64,000 bases of DNA from Geodermatophilus marinus (lineage in GTDB: Bacteria; Actinomycetota; Actinomycetes; Mycobacteriales; Geodermatophilaceae): NCBI RefSeq assembly GCF_003428645.1, contig NZ_QVQH01000004.1:186001-250000 (forward strand), read 5' to 3'. Shown here piece by piece: positions 28,642 through 38,514 of this stretch. Every line of letters begins with the position of its first letter. Within the stretch, counting starts at the first letter, position 1. The position numbers were made by a program, and so were the translations under genes. The notes under the pieces were generated by a model that had not been told where the DNA came from, ran no database searches, and saw nothing but the letters and a program-made list of their open reading frames with translations.

Positions 28642-29436
28642 GTGGCCGACCAGCAGCAGGTGCCCCCCGGCGCGGGCAGCACGGCCGCCGGCGCCGCCCG
28701 CGGGGCGGCCGGTGGGGCCGCGGTCGCCGCGCCCGTCCTGGAGGTCACCGACCTCTCCGCCTCCTACGGCCCGGTCCGGGCCCTGGACGGCGTCTCGCTG
28801 CGGGCCGAGGCCGGCCGGATCACCGCCGTCCTCGGGGCCAACGGCGCTGGGAAGACGACGCTGCTGCGCACCATCAGCGGGCTGGTGCGCAGCACCGGCG
28901 GGCGGGTCCACCTCATGGGCGAGGACATCACCCGCGCCCCGGTCGAGGCCATGGTGCAGAAGGGCATGGCGCACGTGCCCGAGGGGCGCGGCGTGATCGC
29001 CGAGCTGACCGTCGAGGAGAACCTGCGCGTGGGCGCGCTGTTCCGCGGCAAGGTCGGCCGGGAGGAGTTCGACCGGGTCTACGACCTGTTCCCGCGGATC
29101 GCCGAGCGCCGGGACAACCACGCGCACACCCTCTCCGGCGGTGAGCGCCAGATGCTGGTCATCGGCCGCGCCCTGCTCGCCCGCCCGCGCCTCCTGCTGC
29201 TCGACGAGCCCTCCCTCGGCCTCGCGCCGCGGATCGTCGCGCAGATCTTCGGGCTGCTCCGCCAGCTGGTCGACGAGGAGGGCCTGTCGGTGCTGCTCGT
29301 CGAGCAGAACGCCCGCAGCGCCCTGTCGGTGGCCGACATCGGCGTCGTCCTCAACCTGGGCCGCGTCGTCGTCACCGACTCCGCCCGGACCCTGATGGCC
29401 GACGAGGAGCTGCGGCACGCCTACCTCGGCTTCTGA
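28642..29436 (+). CDS. Branched-chain-type ABC transporter ATP-binding protein (LivF type)
   Basis: 264 residues. An Ala/Gly-rich N-terminal stretch of about 30 residues precedes the ATPase: Walker A GANGAGKTT, signature LSGGERQMLVIGRALL, Walker B LLLLDEPSLGLAP, and switch LLVEQNARSALSVAD. The GTG follows the LivG stop by 1 bp with GGGAGGG as ribosome site, so translation is linked. Forms the motor with LivG. Confidence 0.93.
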   Translation: MADQQQVPPGAGSTAAGAARGAAGGAAVAAPVLEVTDLSASYGPVRALDGVSLRAEAGRITAVLGANGAGKTTLLRTISGLVRSTGGRVHLMGEDITRAPVEAMVQKGMAHVPEGRGVIAELTVEENLRVGALFRGKVGREEFDRVYDLFPRIAERRDNHAHTLSGGERQMLVIGRALLARPRLLLLDEPSLGLAPRIVAQIFGLLRQLVDEEGLSVLLVEQNARSALSVADIGVVLNLGRVVVTDSARTLMADEELRHAYLGF

Positions 29437-29490
29437 CGCCCCCACCGGACCAGCGCCCTCGCCCGACCAGCCTGGAAGGCATCCCGCACC

Positions 29491-30369
29491 GTGCAGCAGT
29501 TCGTCAACGTGACCCTCACCGGGCTGATCTCGGGGTCGGTCTACGCCGCCTTCGCCCTCGCCCTGGTGCTGATCTGGCGGTCCACCCGGATCGTCAACTT
29601 CGCCCAGGGCTCGATGGCCGCGGCCACCAGCTTCATCGCCCTCGCGCTCATCCAGAGCGGCTGGTCCTACTGGCTCGCCCTGGTCGTGGCCCTGGTCTCC
29701 GGGTTCGTCCTCGGTGCGGTCGTGGAGCGGGTGGTGATCCGGCCCGTGGAGGGCGGGCCCGAGCTCAACGCCGTCATCGTGACGCTCGGCCTGTTCATCG
29801 CCTTCCAGGCCCTCATCGCCATCGTGTACGGCTCCTCGTTCGAGTCGTTCCCGGCGCCCTTCGGCCTGCGCGGCTTCAGCATCGGCGACACCACGATCGC
29901 GCTGACCCCCAACAGCCTGTACGTGCTGGGCGCCGTCGTCGTCACCATGGTCGGCCTCATCGCCCTGTTCCGGTTCACCCGCGTCGGCCTGGCGATGCGC
30001 GCGTCGGCGTTCGGGCAGGAGGTCGCCCGGCTGCTCGGGGTGCGGGTCGGCCGGATGCTCACCCTCGGGTGGGCCCTGGCCGCCGTGGTGGGCTCGCTGT
30101 CCGGGCTGCTCATCGCCGGCGGCGGCCTGGTCTGGCCGGCCTACATGGACGCGCTCATCGTCTTCGGCTTCGTCGCCGCGGTGCTCGGCGGCCTCGACTC
30201 GCCCGTCGGCGCGGTCGTCGGCGGCCTCTCCATCGGCCTCGCGCTGGCCTACGTCAGCGCCTACATCGACCCCGCCCTGGTCAACCTGGCCGCCCTCGTG
30301 ATCCTCATGGTGGTGCTCCTGGTCCGACCCGGCGGCCTGTTCGCCAGCAGCACGGCACGGAGGGCCTGA
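29491..30369 (+). CDS. Branched-chain-type ABC transporter permease (LivH type)
   Basis: 292 residues, eight hydrophobic helices. Characteristic segments: GLISGSVYAAFALALVLIWRSTRIVNFAQGSMA and MRASAFGQEVARLLGVRVGRMLTLGWALAA (ATPase-coupling loop). GTG start at 29491. Follows livF by 54 bp. Imports an amino-acid-like solute (inferred from family). Confidence 0.93.
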   Translation: MQQFVNVTLTGLISGSVYAAFALALVLIWRSTRIVNFAQGSMAAATSFIALALIQSGWSYWLALVVALVSGFVLGAVVERVVIRPVEGGPELNAVIVTLGLFIAFQALIAIVYGSSFESFPAPFGLRGFSIGDTTIALTPNSLYVLGAVVVTMVGLIALFRFTRVGLAMRASAFGQEVARLLGVRVGRMLTLGWALAAVVGSLSGLLIAGGGLVWPAYMDALIVFGFVAAVLGGLDSPVGAVVGGLSIGLALAYVSAYIDPALVNLAALVILMVVLLVRPGGLFASSTARRA

Positions 30370-30375
30370 CCCGCG

Positions 30376-31539
30376 ATGAGCCAGCCCCAGGACACCACCG
30401 CCACCTCGTCCGGCGAGATGAGCTCCGAGTCGCCGACCGAGTCGACCGCCGCCGCGAACGCACCGTCGGCCGGCGCCAGCACGGGCCGCTCCCTGCTGCC
30501 CTCGAACACGCTCCTGCGGCACCTGCTCGTGCTCCTGCTGTGCGCGGTCGTCGCCGTCGTGCTGCTCGAGTCGACCGACCAGTTCACCAACAGCCAGCTG
30601 GCCCAGCTCTCCTACTACGCCATCGCGGCCGGCGGGCTGACCGTGCTCACCGGCCTCAACGGGCAGATCTCGCTCGGCCACGGGGCCCTCATGGCGGTCG
30701 GCGCCTACACGACCGCCCTGTTCCTGGAGGCCGAGGAGCCGCTGCCGCTCCCGGTCGTCCTGCTCGTCGCGGTGCTCCTCACCACCCTCGTCGGGGCCCT
30801 GGTGGGCGTGGCCGCGGCCCGCCTGCACGGCCCCTACCTGGCCGGCGCCACGCTCGCCCTCGCCGTCGGCCTCCCCGGCCTCGCGCTCTACTTCCGGGAG
30901 TGGCTCGGCGGCGAGCAGGGCCTGCGGGTGCGGGCGCCGCGCGCCCCCGAGGCGTTCGACGGCTTCATCGGCTTCGTCTCGGGCAACCCCGCCTCGAACA
31001 CCAAGTGGCTGGCCTACCTCGGCGCGATCTGCCTGCTGATCACCTTCTTCCTGCTGGCCAACCTGGCCCGCAGCCGGGTGGGCCGCACCTGGCGGGCGGT
31101 CCGCGACCAGGAGGTGGCCGCCGAGCTGGCCGGCATCGACCTCGGCGCCTGGCGGGTCCTGGCCTTCGTGGTGAGCGCGGCCTGCGCCGGCCTGGGCGGC
31201 GCCGTGCTGGCCCTGGTGGTGCGGCTGGCGGCGCCCAGCGGGTTCACCCTGGTGCTCTCCCTGGCCCTGCTCACCGCGATCGTCATCGGCGGCCTCGGCA
31301 GCCTGTTCGGCGCGCTGCTGGGCTCGGCCCTGCTGGTGTTCCTGCCGCCGTTCGTCACCGACCTCGGCGCCGACCTGGGCCTGAACAACACCGAGGCGGC
31401 CCAGCTGGCCCCGTTCGTCTACGGCGTCGTGCTGGTGGTCGTCATGATCTTCGCGCCCGCGGGCGTGGTCGGCTCCGTCCGCCTGCGCTGGCGCACCTGG
31501 CGCGCCCGCCGGGCCGCCTCCGCGGCCGGCCGGGCCTGA
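30376..31539 (+). CDS. Branched-chain-type ABC transporter permease (LivM type)
   Basis: 387 residues. A Ser/Thr/Ala-rich cytoplasmic lead of about 45 residues precedes the helices. The LivM motif NGQISLGHGALMAVGAYTTAL and the coupling loop WRAVRDQEVAAELAGIDLGAWRVLAFVVSA are present. The ATG at 30376 is 6 bp after the livH stop. An Arg/Ala-rich tail ends the protein. Confidence 0.92.
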   Translation: MSQPQDTTATSSGEMSSESPTESTAAANAPSAGASTGRSLLPSNTLLRHLLVLLLCAVVAVVLLESTDQFTNSQLAQLSYYAIAAGGLTVLTGLNGQISLGHGALMAVGAYTTALFLEAEEPLPLPVVLLVAVLLTTLVGALVGVAAARLHGPYLAGATLALAVGLPGLALYFREWLGGEQGLRVRAPRAPEAFDGFIGFVSGNPASNTKWLAYLGAICLLITFFLLANLARSRVGRTWRAVRDQEVAAELAGIDLGAWRVLAFVVSAACAGLGGAVLALVVRLAAPSGFTLVLSLALLTAIVIGGLGSLFGALLGSALLVFLPPFVTDLGADLGLNNTEAAQLAPFVYGVVLVVVMIFAPAGVVGSVRLRWRTWRARRAASAAGRA

Positions 31540-31603
31540 CGCCGCCCCCGCACCCACCCACAGACCCCCGGCAGCACGTCCGGGACAGAGAGAAGGAGAT
31601 CCG

Positions 31604-32947
31604 TTGACCAGATCGTCCCGGCGCCTCACCCGGATCCTGGCCACGGCCACCGTCGCTTCCACCCTCGCCGCCTGCGGCGGCGGGGACGGTGGCAGCGGCG
31701 GTGGCGGCGGCGGCGAGAACGAGGCCTCCGACATCGGCATCACCGAGGACAGCATCAAGATCGGCGCCCACTACCCGCTGACGGGTGTGGCCGCCCCCGG
31801 CTACAGCGAGATCCCCACCGGTGTGCAGGCGTACTTCGACTGCCTGAACCAGGAGGGCGGGATCAACGGGCGGGAGATCGAGTACATCTACCGGGACGAC
31901 GCCTACAACCCCACCAACACCAGCGCGGTGGTCAACCAGCTCGTCCTCGAGGACGAGGTCTTCGCGATCATGGGTGGGCTCGGGACCCCGACGCACAGCG
32001 CCGTCCTGGAGTTCCTCAACGCCGAGGGCGTGCCCGACCTGTTCGTCGCCTCCGGCTCGCGGCTGTGGGGCGAGAACCCCGAGGACTACCCGTACACGTT
32101 CGGCTGGCAGACCGACTACGAGTCCGAGGGCAAGATCATCGGGCAGTACATCGCGGAGAACTTCCCCGACGCCCGGGTCGGCCTGTTCCTGCAGGACGAC
32201 GACTTCGGCGAGGACGGCGAGCGCGGCATCCGGGAGTACATCGACGACCAGATCGTCGCCGCCGAGCGCTACGTGCCGGGCAACACCGACGTCGGCCCGC
32301 AGATCGCCGCGCTGCAGGCCGCCGGCGCGGACTTCGTCGTCGGCTTCAACGTGCCCAGCTACACCGCGCTCTCGCAGCTGGTGGCACTGCGCCTGGGCTA
32401 CCAGCCGCAGTGGTTCTACTCGAACGTCGGCTCGGACCCGGCGCTGGTCGGCTCGCTGCTGCAGAACTTCTCGCAGGGTGCGGTCAGCGACGCCAGCCTG
32501 CTCGACGGCGCGCTGACCACCGAGTACCTGCCCGGCGTGGACGCCCCCGACAACGCGTGGGTGCAGGAGTTCCAGCGGATCTGGGACGAGTGCGGCGGTG
32601 AGGGCGAGCTGACCAACTACCGCATCTACGGCATGGCGCAGGCCTTCACGACGGCCCAGGCGCTGCAGGCGGCCGGGCAGAACCCGACCCGCGACGGCCT
32701 GGTCGAGGCCATCGAGACCGCCGGCAGCGAGTGGGAGGGCCCGACCTTCGCCCCGTTCCGCTACTCCGAGGACAGCCACATGGGCACCAGCGGCATGCAG
32801 GTCAGCCGGATCACCGGCACGACCGCCGAGGAGCAGACGCCGGTGCTGGTGACCGACCTCGGGAACGCCGAGATCGAGGAGTTCGACGGCGAGCAGGCCC
32901 CGCCGCCGGCCAACGCGATCCCGGACGTCGAGTCGGTCGTGGACTAG
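31604..32947 (+). CDS. Branched-chain-type ABC transporter substrate-binding lipoprotein (LivK type)
   Basis: 447 residues. The start is TTG at 31604 with AAGGAGA 5 nt upstream. The signal peptide ends in lipobox LAAC followed by a Gly/Ser linker. The Peripla_BP_6 fold shows DSIKIGAHYPLTGVAAPGYSEIPTG, NGREIEYIYRDDAYNP and WYSNVGSDPALVGSL-type hinge regions. It is long for the family (typical 370-400) because of an acidic C-terminal extension. The fifth and last gene of the operon; followed by post-stop repeats. Ligand not predictable. Confidence 0.92.
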   Translation: MTRSSRRLTRILATATVASTLAACGGGDGGSGGGGGGENEASDIGITEDSIKIGAHYPLTGVAAPGYSEIPTGVQAYFDCLNQEGGINGREIEYIYRDDAYNPTNTSAVVNQLVLEDEVFAIMGGLGTPTHSAVLEFLNAEGVPDLFVASGSRLWGENPEDYPYTFGWQTDYESEGKIIGQYIAENFPDARVGLFLQDDDFGEDGERGIREYIDDQIVAAERYVPGNTDVGPQIAALQAAGADFVVGFNVPSYTALSQLVALRLGYQPQWFYSNVGSDPALVGSLLQNFSQGAVSDASLLDGALTTEYLPGVDAPDNAWVQEFQRIWDECGGEGELTNYRIYGMAQAFTTAQALQAAGQNPTRDGLVEAIETAGSEWEGPTFAPFRYSEDSHMGTSGMQVSRITGTTAEEQTPVLVTDLGNAEIEEFDGEQAPPPANAIPDVESVVD

Positions 32948-33112
32948 AAGGACCCCGTCCTCCTCACCCCTCGCACGCTCGGGGTGAGCCTCGGGACGGG
33001 GCCACGCTGCCCCCCACGCCTCACCCCTCGCACGCTCGGGGTGAGCCTCGGGACGGGGCCACGCTGCCCCCCACGCCTCGCACGCTCGGCGCGGGACCCT
33101 GCAGCGGGGCCG
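32948..33112 (+). repeat. Post-stop elements, about three tandem copies of 57 bp, after livK-type gene
   Basis: AAGGACCCCG starts immediately after the TAG. CCTCACCCCTCGCACGCTCG repeats at 32962 and 33019, and a shorter variant at 33076, giving a 57-bp period. Each unit has inner inverted repeats (CTCACCCC / GGGGTGAG). The last unit ends GGGACCCTGCAGCGGGGCC, identical in plan to the recR and DUF2630 elements. Confidence 0.85.
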
Positions 33113-33211
33113 CATCCGCCACTCGTGGGGTCGCGGTGAGGCACAGCACCACCCGGCGGGCCGCCGGTCCCCTCGCGGGACCGGCGGCCCGTCGCCGTTT
33201 CGCACCCGGAT

Positions 33212-33229
33212 CACTTAACCGGCTAAGTG
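33212..33229. promoter_or_regulatory. 18-bp near-palindrome (operator candidate)
   Basis: CACTTAACCGGCTAAGTG, with only one non-pairing position per arm, lies 73 bp before the SDR gene. It is the kind of site bound by MarR- or TetR-family dimers. Downstream a 9-bp hairpin (33255-33275) falls in the predicted leader. Confidence 0.45.
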
Positions 33230-33301
33230 TGTGGCGGCCCGCCCGACGGGTAGGAGCGCGCGCGGTGTGCGCGCTGGGCGCCCCGGTCGGGAGGAGCAGG
33301 C

Positions 33302-34279
<978 letters not shown>

Positions 34280-34374
34280 GCACCCGGCGCGGCGCCGGCC
34301 GGTCGATCTAGGCTGGGGGCGGCGGTTCCAGGGGGTCGCCGGGCACGCACCGTGGGCAACGAGGGGGGAACGCC

Positions 34375-36012
34375 GTGGGCCGCCACGCCGACACCAGCGC
34401 GCGACGGGGGACGGCGCTGGCGGTCCCACCGCTGGCGATCGCCGCGGTCGTCGCCGTGGTCGTGCTCGCCGCCGCCGGGGTGACCTGGTGGGCGGTGGGC
34501 TCCGGCGGGTGCGACGACCCCGCGCAGGTCCGGGTCGCGGTGGCCCCCGAGATGGCGCCGGTCGCCCAGGAGGTCCTCGGCGGCGGGCTCGGCGAGGACG
34601 TGTGCGCCGAGGCCGTCGTGACCGCGCAGGAGCCGGTGTCGACCGTCGGGGAGCTGGGCACGCTGGAGCCGTCGGCCCTGCCGCACGTGTGGGTGCCGGA
34701 CTCCTCGCTGTGGCTGGCCCGCGCCCAGGACGAGCAGCTGGAGGCCGGCGACCCGGTGGCGGTCTCCCCGGTCGTGCTGGCCACGAGCAGCACCGCCGTC
34801 GACGCCCTCGGCTGGTCCGACGCCCCGCCCGGCTGGGGCGCGGCGCTGGCCGCCGAGCAGCGGCTGGCCGTCCCCGACCTCGCCACGTCCGCGGAGGGCC
34901 TGGCCGCGCTCGGCGCGGTGCGCACCGCGCTCGGCGGGGACGCCGACGCCGACAACGCCGTGGTGCAGGCCGTGCTGGCCGCCGAGCGGGCCGGCGGGGT
35001 GTCGGTGGACGACGCCCTGGCAGCCGGCAGCGACGGCGCCTCCGATGCACCGCTGGTCCCGGTCTCCGAGCAGACCGTCTACAGCACCAACCAGGAGGTC
35101 TCCGGCACCGCGCTCACGGCCGTCTACCCCGCCGAGGGCTCGCCCTACCTGGACTACCCGGTGGTCCGGGTCGGTGCCGCCGGGGAGGTGGACCCGGTGG
35201 CGGTCGACGCGGTGGTCGGCGCGCTGACCTCCGAGGCCGCGGTCACCGCCGCGCGCCAGGCCGGCTTCCGCGGGCCGGACGGCGCCGCCCCGCCGGACGC
35301 CGGGGAGCCGCTGGGCATCCGCGCCGAGGCGCCCGAGCGGCTGGAGCTGGACCCCGCCGCGGTGCAGGCGCTGCTCGGCCGGCTCTCCAGCCTCGTGGCG
35401 CCGTCCCGGATCCTGACGGTCTTCGACGTCTCCACCTCGATGGAGGCCCCCGCCGGCGACGGGACGCGGGCCACGCTCGCCCGTGACGCCGCCCGCAGCA
35501 CGCTGTCGCTGGTGCCGGACGGCTACGCGCTCGGGCTGTGGTTCTTCGCCGCCGAGGTGCAGGACGACCAGGACTGGACCGAGGTCGTGCCCACCCGGGA
35601 GCTCGGGGCCTCGGTCGACGGCGGCACGCAGCGGCAGGCGCTCGACGAGGCGCTGACCACCATCCCGTCGCGGCTGACCCCCGGGGGGACGGGCCTCTAC
35701 GACACGACGCTCGCCGCGGTGCGGGCGGCGCGGTCGGACTACGACCCGACGGCGGTCAACAGCGTGCTGGTGGTCACCGACGGGACGAACGAGGACGCCA
35801 ACGGCGTCTCGCTCGACGAGCTGCTGTCGACGCTGGAGAGCGAGGCCGACCCCGAGCGGCCGGTCAAGGTGATCGGGGTGGCGCTCGGCCCGGACGCCGA
35901 CCAGGAGGCCCTCCAGCAGATCGCCGACGTCACCGGCGGCGCCGCCTACTCGGCGGTCGACCCGGCCGACCTGCAGACCGTGCTCTTCGACGCCCTCCGC
36001 CAGCGGGACTGA
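34375..36012 (+). CDS. Substrate-binding-like and von Willebrand factor A domain protein
   Basis: 545 residues. N-terminal membrane anchor (LAIAAVVAVVVLAAAGVTWW), then a domain resembling a periplasmic binding protein (VRVAVAPEMAPVAQEVLGGGL ... SPVVLATSSTAVDALGW), and a C-terminal VWA domain from about 340 with MIDAS motif DVSTS and a second Asp in VVTDGTNED. VWA domains bind metal-dependent partners. Start GTG at 34375 on the same strand as the SDR. Many actinobacteria carry this binding-protein plus VWA design near membrane-associated ATPases; none is adjacent here. Role unknown. Confidence 0.85.
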   Translation: MGRHADTSARRGTALAVPPLAIAAVVAVVVLAAAGVTWWAVGSGGCDDPAQVRVAVAPEMAPVAQEVLGGGLGEDVCAEAVVTAQEPVSTVGELGTLEPSALPHVWVPDSSLWLARAQDEQLEAGDPVAVSPVVLATSSTAVDALGWSDAPPGWGAALAAEQRLAVPDLATSAEGLAALGAVRTALGGDADADNAVVQAVLAAERAGGVSVDDALAAGSDGASDAPLVPVSEQTVYSTNQEVSGTALTAVYPAEGSPYLDYPVVRVGAAGEVDPVAVDAVVGALTSEAAVTAARQAGFRGPDGAAPPDAGEPLGIRAEAPERLELDPAAVQALLGRLSSLVAPSRILTVFDVSTSMEAPAGDGTRATLARDAARSTLSLVPDGYALGLWFFAAEVQDDQDWTEVVPTRELGASVDGGTQRQALDEALTTIPSRLTPGGTGLYDTTLAAVRAARSDYDPTAVNSVLVVTDGTNEDANGVSLDELLSTLESEADPERPVKVIGVALGPDADQEALQQIADVTGGAAYSAVDPADLQTVLFDALRQRD

Positions 36013-36088
36013 CGGTCCGCGCCCGGGCGCGGGCCGCCCCGCCCGGCCAGGTGGGCGCCCGTCCCCGCCCGTGCACCTCGTGCCCCGG

Positions 36089-36130
36089 GACCTACGTCTG
36101 TGAGTGCCACGGCACTCACAGACGTAGGTC
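36089..36130. terminator. Perfect 20-bp palindrome between convergent genes (copy 1)
   Basis: Arms GACCTACGTCTGTGAGTGCC and its exact complement with a 2-nt loop (AC). It lies 76 bp after the VWA gene and 57 bp before the stop of the opposing GT9 gene. A near-identical copy is at 47428-47481. Terminator function is inferred from position; there is no T-tract. Confidence 0.65.
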
Positions 36131-36187
36131 GCTCGGGGGACATCCGGGGGCGGCGGGTCAGGGCGGCGGGTCCGGGCGCGCGGACGC

Positions 36188-37129
36188 TCAGCGGGCGGCG
36201 AGCAGGCCGTCCAGGGCGGCGGTGACCTCCTCGGCGGTGATCCGGGCCAGCGCCGGGTCGAGCTCGGCCCCCCACGGGTCGCCGGTGCCGTCGCCGGTGC
36301 CATCGCCGTGCCAGAGCACCACGTGCTGCGGCCGCGGCGGCGGGCCCCACAGCGCGGGCGGCACCGGGCCGAACAGCACCACCGACGGGCGGCGGTAGGC
36401 GGTGGCCAGGTGCGCGGTGCCGGTGTCCCCGCTGACCACCACGCGGGCCCCGGCGACCACCGCGGCCAGCTCCAGGGTCGTCGTCCGGCCGGCGAGGACG
36501 GCGTCCTCCCCCAGCCCGGCCCCGCGCGCCACCGACCGGGCCAGCTCCACCTCCGCCGGGCCGCCGGTCACGCGGACGTCGAGGCCGCGGGCCGCGAGGT
36601 GCCGGGCGACCGCGGCGAACCGCGCGGCCGGCCAGCGCCGCGCCGGGAAGGCGGCGCCGGGGTGCACGACCGCCACCCCGGCCGGCGCGGGCGACGGCAC
36701 CGGCGGGACGGCGAGGTCGAGGGCGTCCGGGTCGGCCGGGACGCCCAGCCCCTCGGCGACCAGCCGGCACCAGCGGCGCACCTCGTGCTCGTCGGGGTAC
36801 CAGGCCGGCCCGGGGTAGCCGGGGCTGCCGAAGGTGAGCAGCCGGCCGGGGTGCAGGTCGGCCACGACCACGTGCGAGGCCGGGCCCTTGCCGTGCAGGT
36901 CCACGGCGAGCTCGGGCGGCGGCCGGTCCCAGTCCAGCGGCTCGAGCTCGCGGGCCGGCAGCACCTCGTCGACGGCGTCGACGAGCCCGGCCAGCGGTGC
37001 GAGCGCCGCCGTCGTCGCCAGCACCAGCCGGTGGTCGGGCACCGCCGCCCGCACCGCGCGGATCGCCGGCACCCCGGTCAGCAGGTCCCCGAGCCCGAGC
37101 GGGCGCAGCACCAGGGCGGTTGCGCTCAC
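36188..37129 (-). CDS. Glycosyltransferase family 9 (heptosyltransferase-like)
   Basis: 313 residues. N-terminal VLRPLGLGDLLTGVPAIRAVR and C-terminal GT9 signature VVSGDTGTAHLATAYRRPSVVLFGP, with VVHPGAAFPARRWP in between. GT9 members transfer heptose from ADP-heptose to acceptors. GTG start at 37129 overlaps the HldE stop (GTGA). Last gene of the heptose operon. A GDGTGDGT repeat near the C-terminus lies in a loop. Acceptor unknown. Confidence 0.88.
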   Translation of the reverse strand: MSATALVLRPLGLGDLLTGVPAIRAVRAAVPDHRLVLATTAALAPLAGLVDAVDEVLPARELEPLDWDRPPPELAVDLHGKGPASHVVVADLHPGRLLTFGSPGYPGPAWYPDEHEVRRWCRLVAEGLGVPADPDALDLAVPPVPSPAPAGVAVVHPGAAFPARRWPAARFAAVARHLAARGLDVRVTGGPAEVELARSVARGAGLGEDAVLAGRTTTLELAAVVAGARVVVSGDTGTAHLATAYRRPSVVLFGPVPPALWGPPPRPQHVVLWHGDGTGDGTGDPWGAELDPALARITAEEVTAALDGLLAAR

Positions 37130-38514
37130 ACCTTCGAGCGCTCGACCAGGGCCGTCGTGGAGTGCCCGTCGAGGTAGGGCAGCACCACCGCCTGGCCGCC
37201 CCAGCCGCGCAGCACGGCGGCCTCGGGCAGGTCGGCGCCGGCGTAGTCGCCGCCCTTGGCCCAGACGTCCGGCCGCAGCCGCTCCAGCACCTGCGTCGGG
37301 GTGTCCTCGTCGAAGACCACGACCGCGTCCACGCACTCCAGCGCCTCGAGCACCCGGGCGCGGTCGGCCGCGGTCACCAGCGGCCGGGTGGGGCCCTTGA
37401 GCCGGCGTACGGAGTCGTCGGAGTTGATGCACACCACCAGGCAGTCGCCCAGGCCGCGGGCGGCGCGCAGGGTGGCCACGTGCCCGGCGTGCAGCAGGTC
37501 GAAGCAGCCCCCCGTCGCCACCACGGTGCCGCCGGCGTCCCGGACCCGCGCGAGGACGCCGTCCACGCCTGCCCCGGCCACCGGGCCCGCCGCCGGCGCC
37601 GCGGCGTCCCACGCCGACGCGCCGCCACGGGCGACGAACGCGCCCGCCGCCGCGACGGCCGCCGCCACCGCCTCCCCGGTCACCGCGCCGTCGGCGAGGG
37701 CCAGCGCGGCCGCCGCGGCGAAGGAGTCCCCGGCGCCGCACGGGTCGCCTCCCGTGACCGGCACCGCGGGCACGACCATCGGCGCGCCCTCCCCGTAGGA
37801 GAGCAGCGCGCCCCGGGCGCCCAGGGTCACCGCGACCGCGCCCACGCCCCAGTGCCGGATCAGCGCCTCGGCGCGGGCACCCACCGCCGCCAGCCCGTCC
37901 CCGCCGGCCGCCACCCCGGCCGCGGCCGCCACCCGGGCGGCCTCGGCGCCGTTGGGGGTGACCAGCCGGGCCTGCGGCACCGGGTCGGCGCCCCGCGGGT
38001 GGGGGTCCCAGACCACCGGCCCGCCCGCCCCGGCCAGCGCGGCCCGGACGTCCCGGGCCGCCGTCGTGCCGCGCCCGTAGTCGGCGACGAGCACCGCCGC
38101 CGCCGACCGGACCACCGCGGCGGCCTCGGCGGGCAGCGGGCCGAGGGCGGCCACCGGGTCGCCGGAGTCGATGCGCACCACCGAGTGGTCACCGACGCGG
38201 ACCCGCCGCTTGACCGCGGTGCCACCGCCGGCGGGGACGCCCACCAGCCGCACCCGGCCGGCCAGCAGCGCGCGCAGCCGCTCGGCCCCCTCGTCGTCGG
38301 CCAGCGGCGTGACCAGCACGACCTCGCGCCCGGTGGACGCCGCGGCGACCACCGCGGCCAGCGCCGCCCCGCCGGGCCGCTCGCGGGTCTCCACGTCCTC
38401 CACGACCGGCACCGGGGCGTCCGGGGTGAGCCGGGAGGCGGTGCCGACCAGGTCCACGTCGAGCAGCGCGTCGCCGACGACGACGAGGGGGCCGCCGCCC
38501 GCCCGCGCGCTCAC
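37126..38514 (-). CDS. hldE: Bifunctional heptose-7-phosphate kinase / heptose-1-phosphate adenylyltransferase
   Basis: 462 residues with both halves. The PfkB-type kinase (about 1-300) opens VVVGDALLDVDLVGTASRLT and has the catalytic GGDPCGAGDSF. The nucleotidyltransferase (about 320-460) has GCFDLLHAGHV, VVCINSDDSVRRLKG and EDTPTQVLERLRPDVWAKGGDY. It phosphorylates D-glycero-beta-D-manno-heptose-7-P at C1 and, after GmhB action, adds AMP to make ADP-heptose. GTG start overlaps the gmhA stop (GTGA), and its own stop overlaps the GT9 start. Domain order and length match E. coli HldE. Confidence 0.93.
   Translation of the reverse strand: MSARAGGGPLVVVGDALLDVDLVGTASRLTPDAPVPVVEDVETRERPGGAALAAVVAAASTGREVVLVTPLADDEGAERLRALLAGRVRLVGVPAGGGTAVKRRVRVGDHSVVRIDSGDPVAALGPLPAEAAAVVRSAAAVLVADYGRGTTAARDVRAALAGAGGPVVWDPHPRGADPVPQARLVTPNGAEAARVAAAAGVAAGGDGLAAVGARAEALIRHWGVGAVAVTLGARGALLSYGEGAPMVVPAVPVTGGDPCGAGDSFAAAAALALADGAVTGEAVAAAVAAAGAFVARGGASAWDAAAPAAGPVAGAGVDGVLARVRDAGGTVVATGGCFDLLHAGHVATLRAARGLGDCLVVCINSDDSVRRLKGPTRPLVTAADRARVLEALECVDAVVVFDEDTPTQVLERLRPDVWAKGGDYAGADLPEAAVLRGWGGQAVVLPYLDGHSTTALVERSKV

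Noticed and set aside
28576..31758. 1060-residue minus-strand frame opposite the liv-type operon
   Set aside because: Arg/Gly/Asp/His-rich, domain-free product antisense to five well supported genes; a typical shadow of GC-rich coding DNA.
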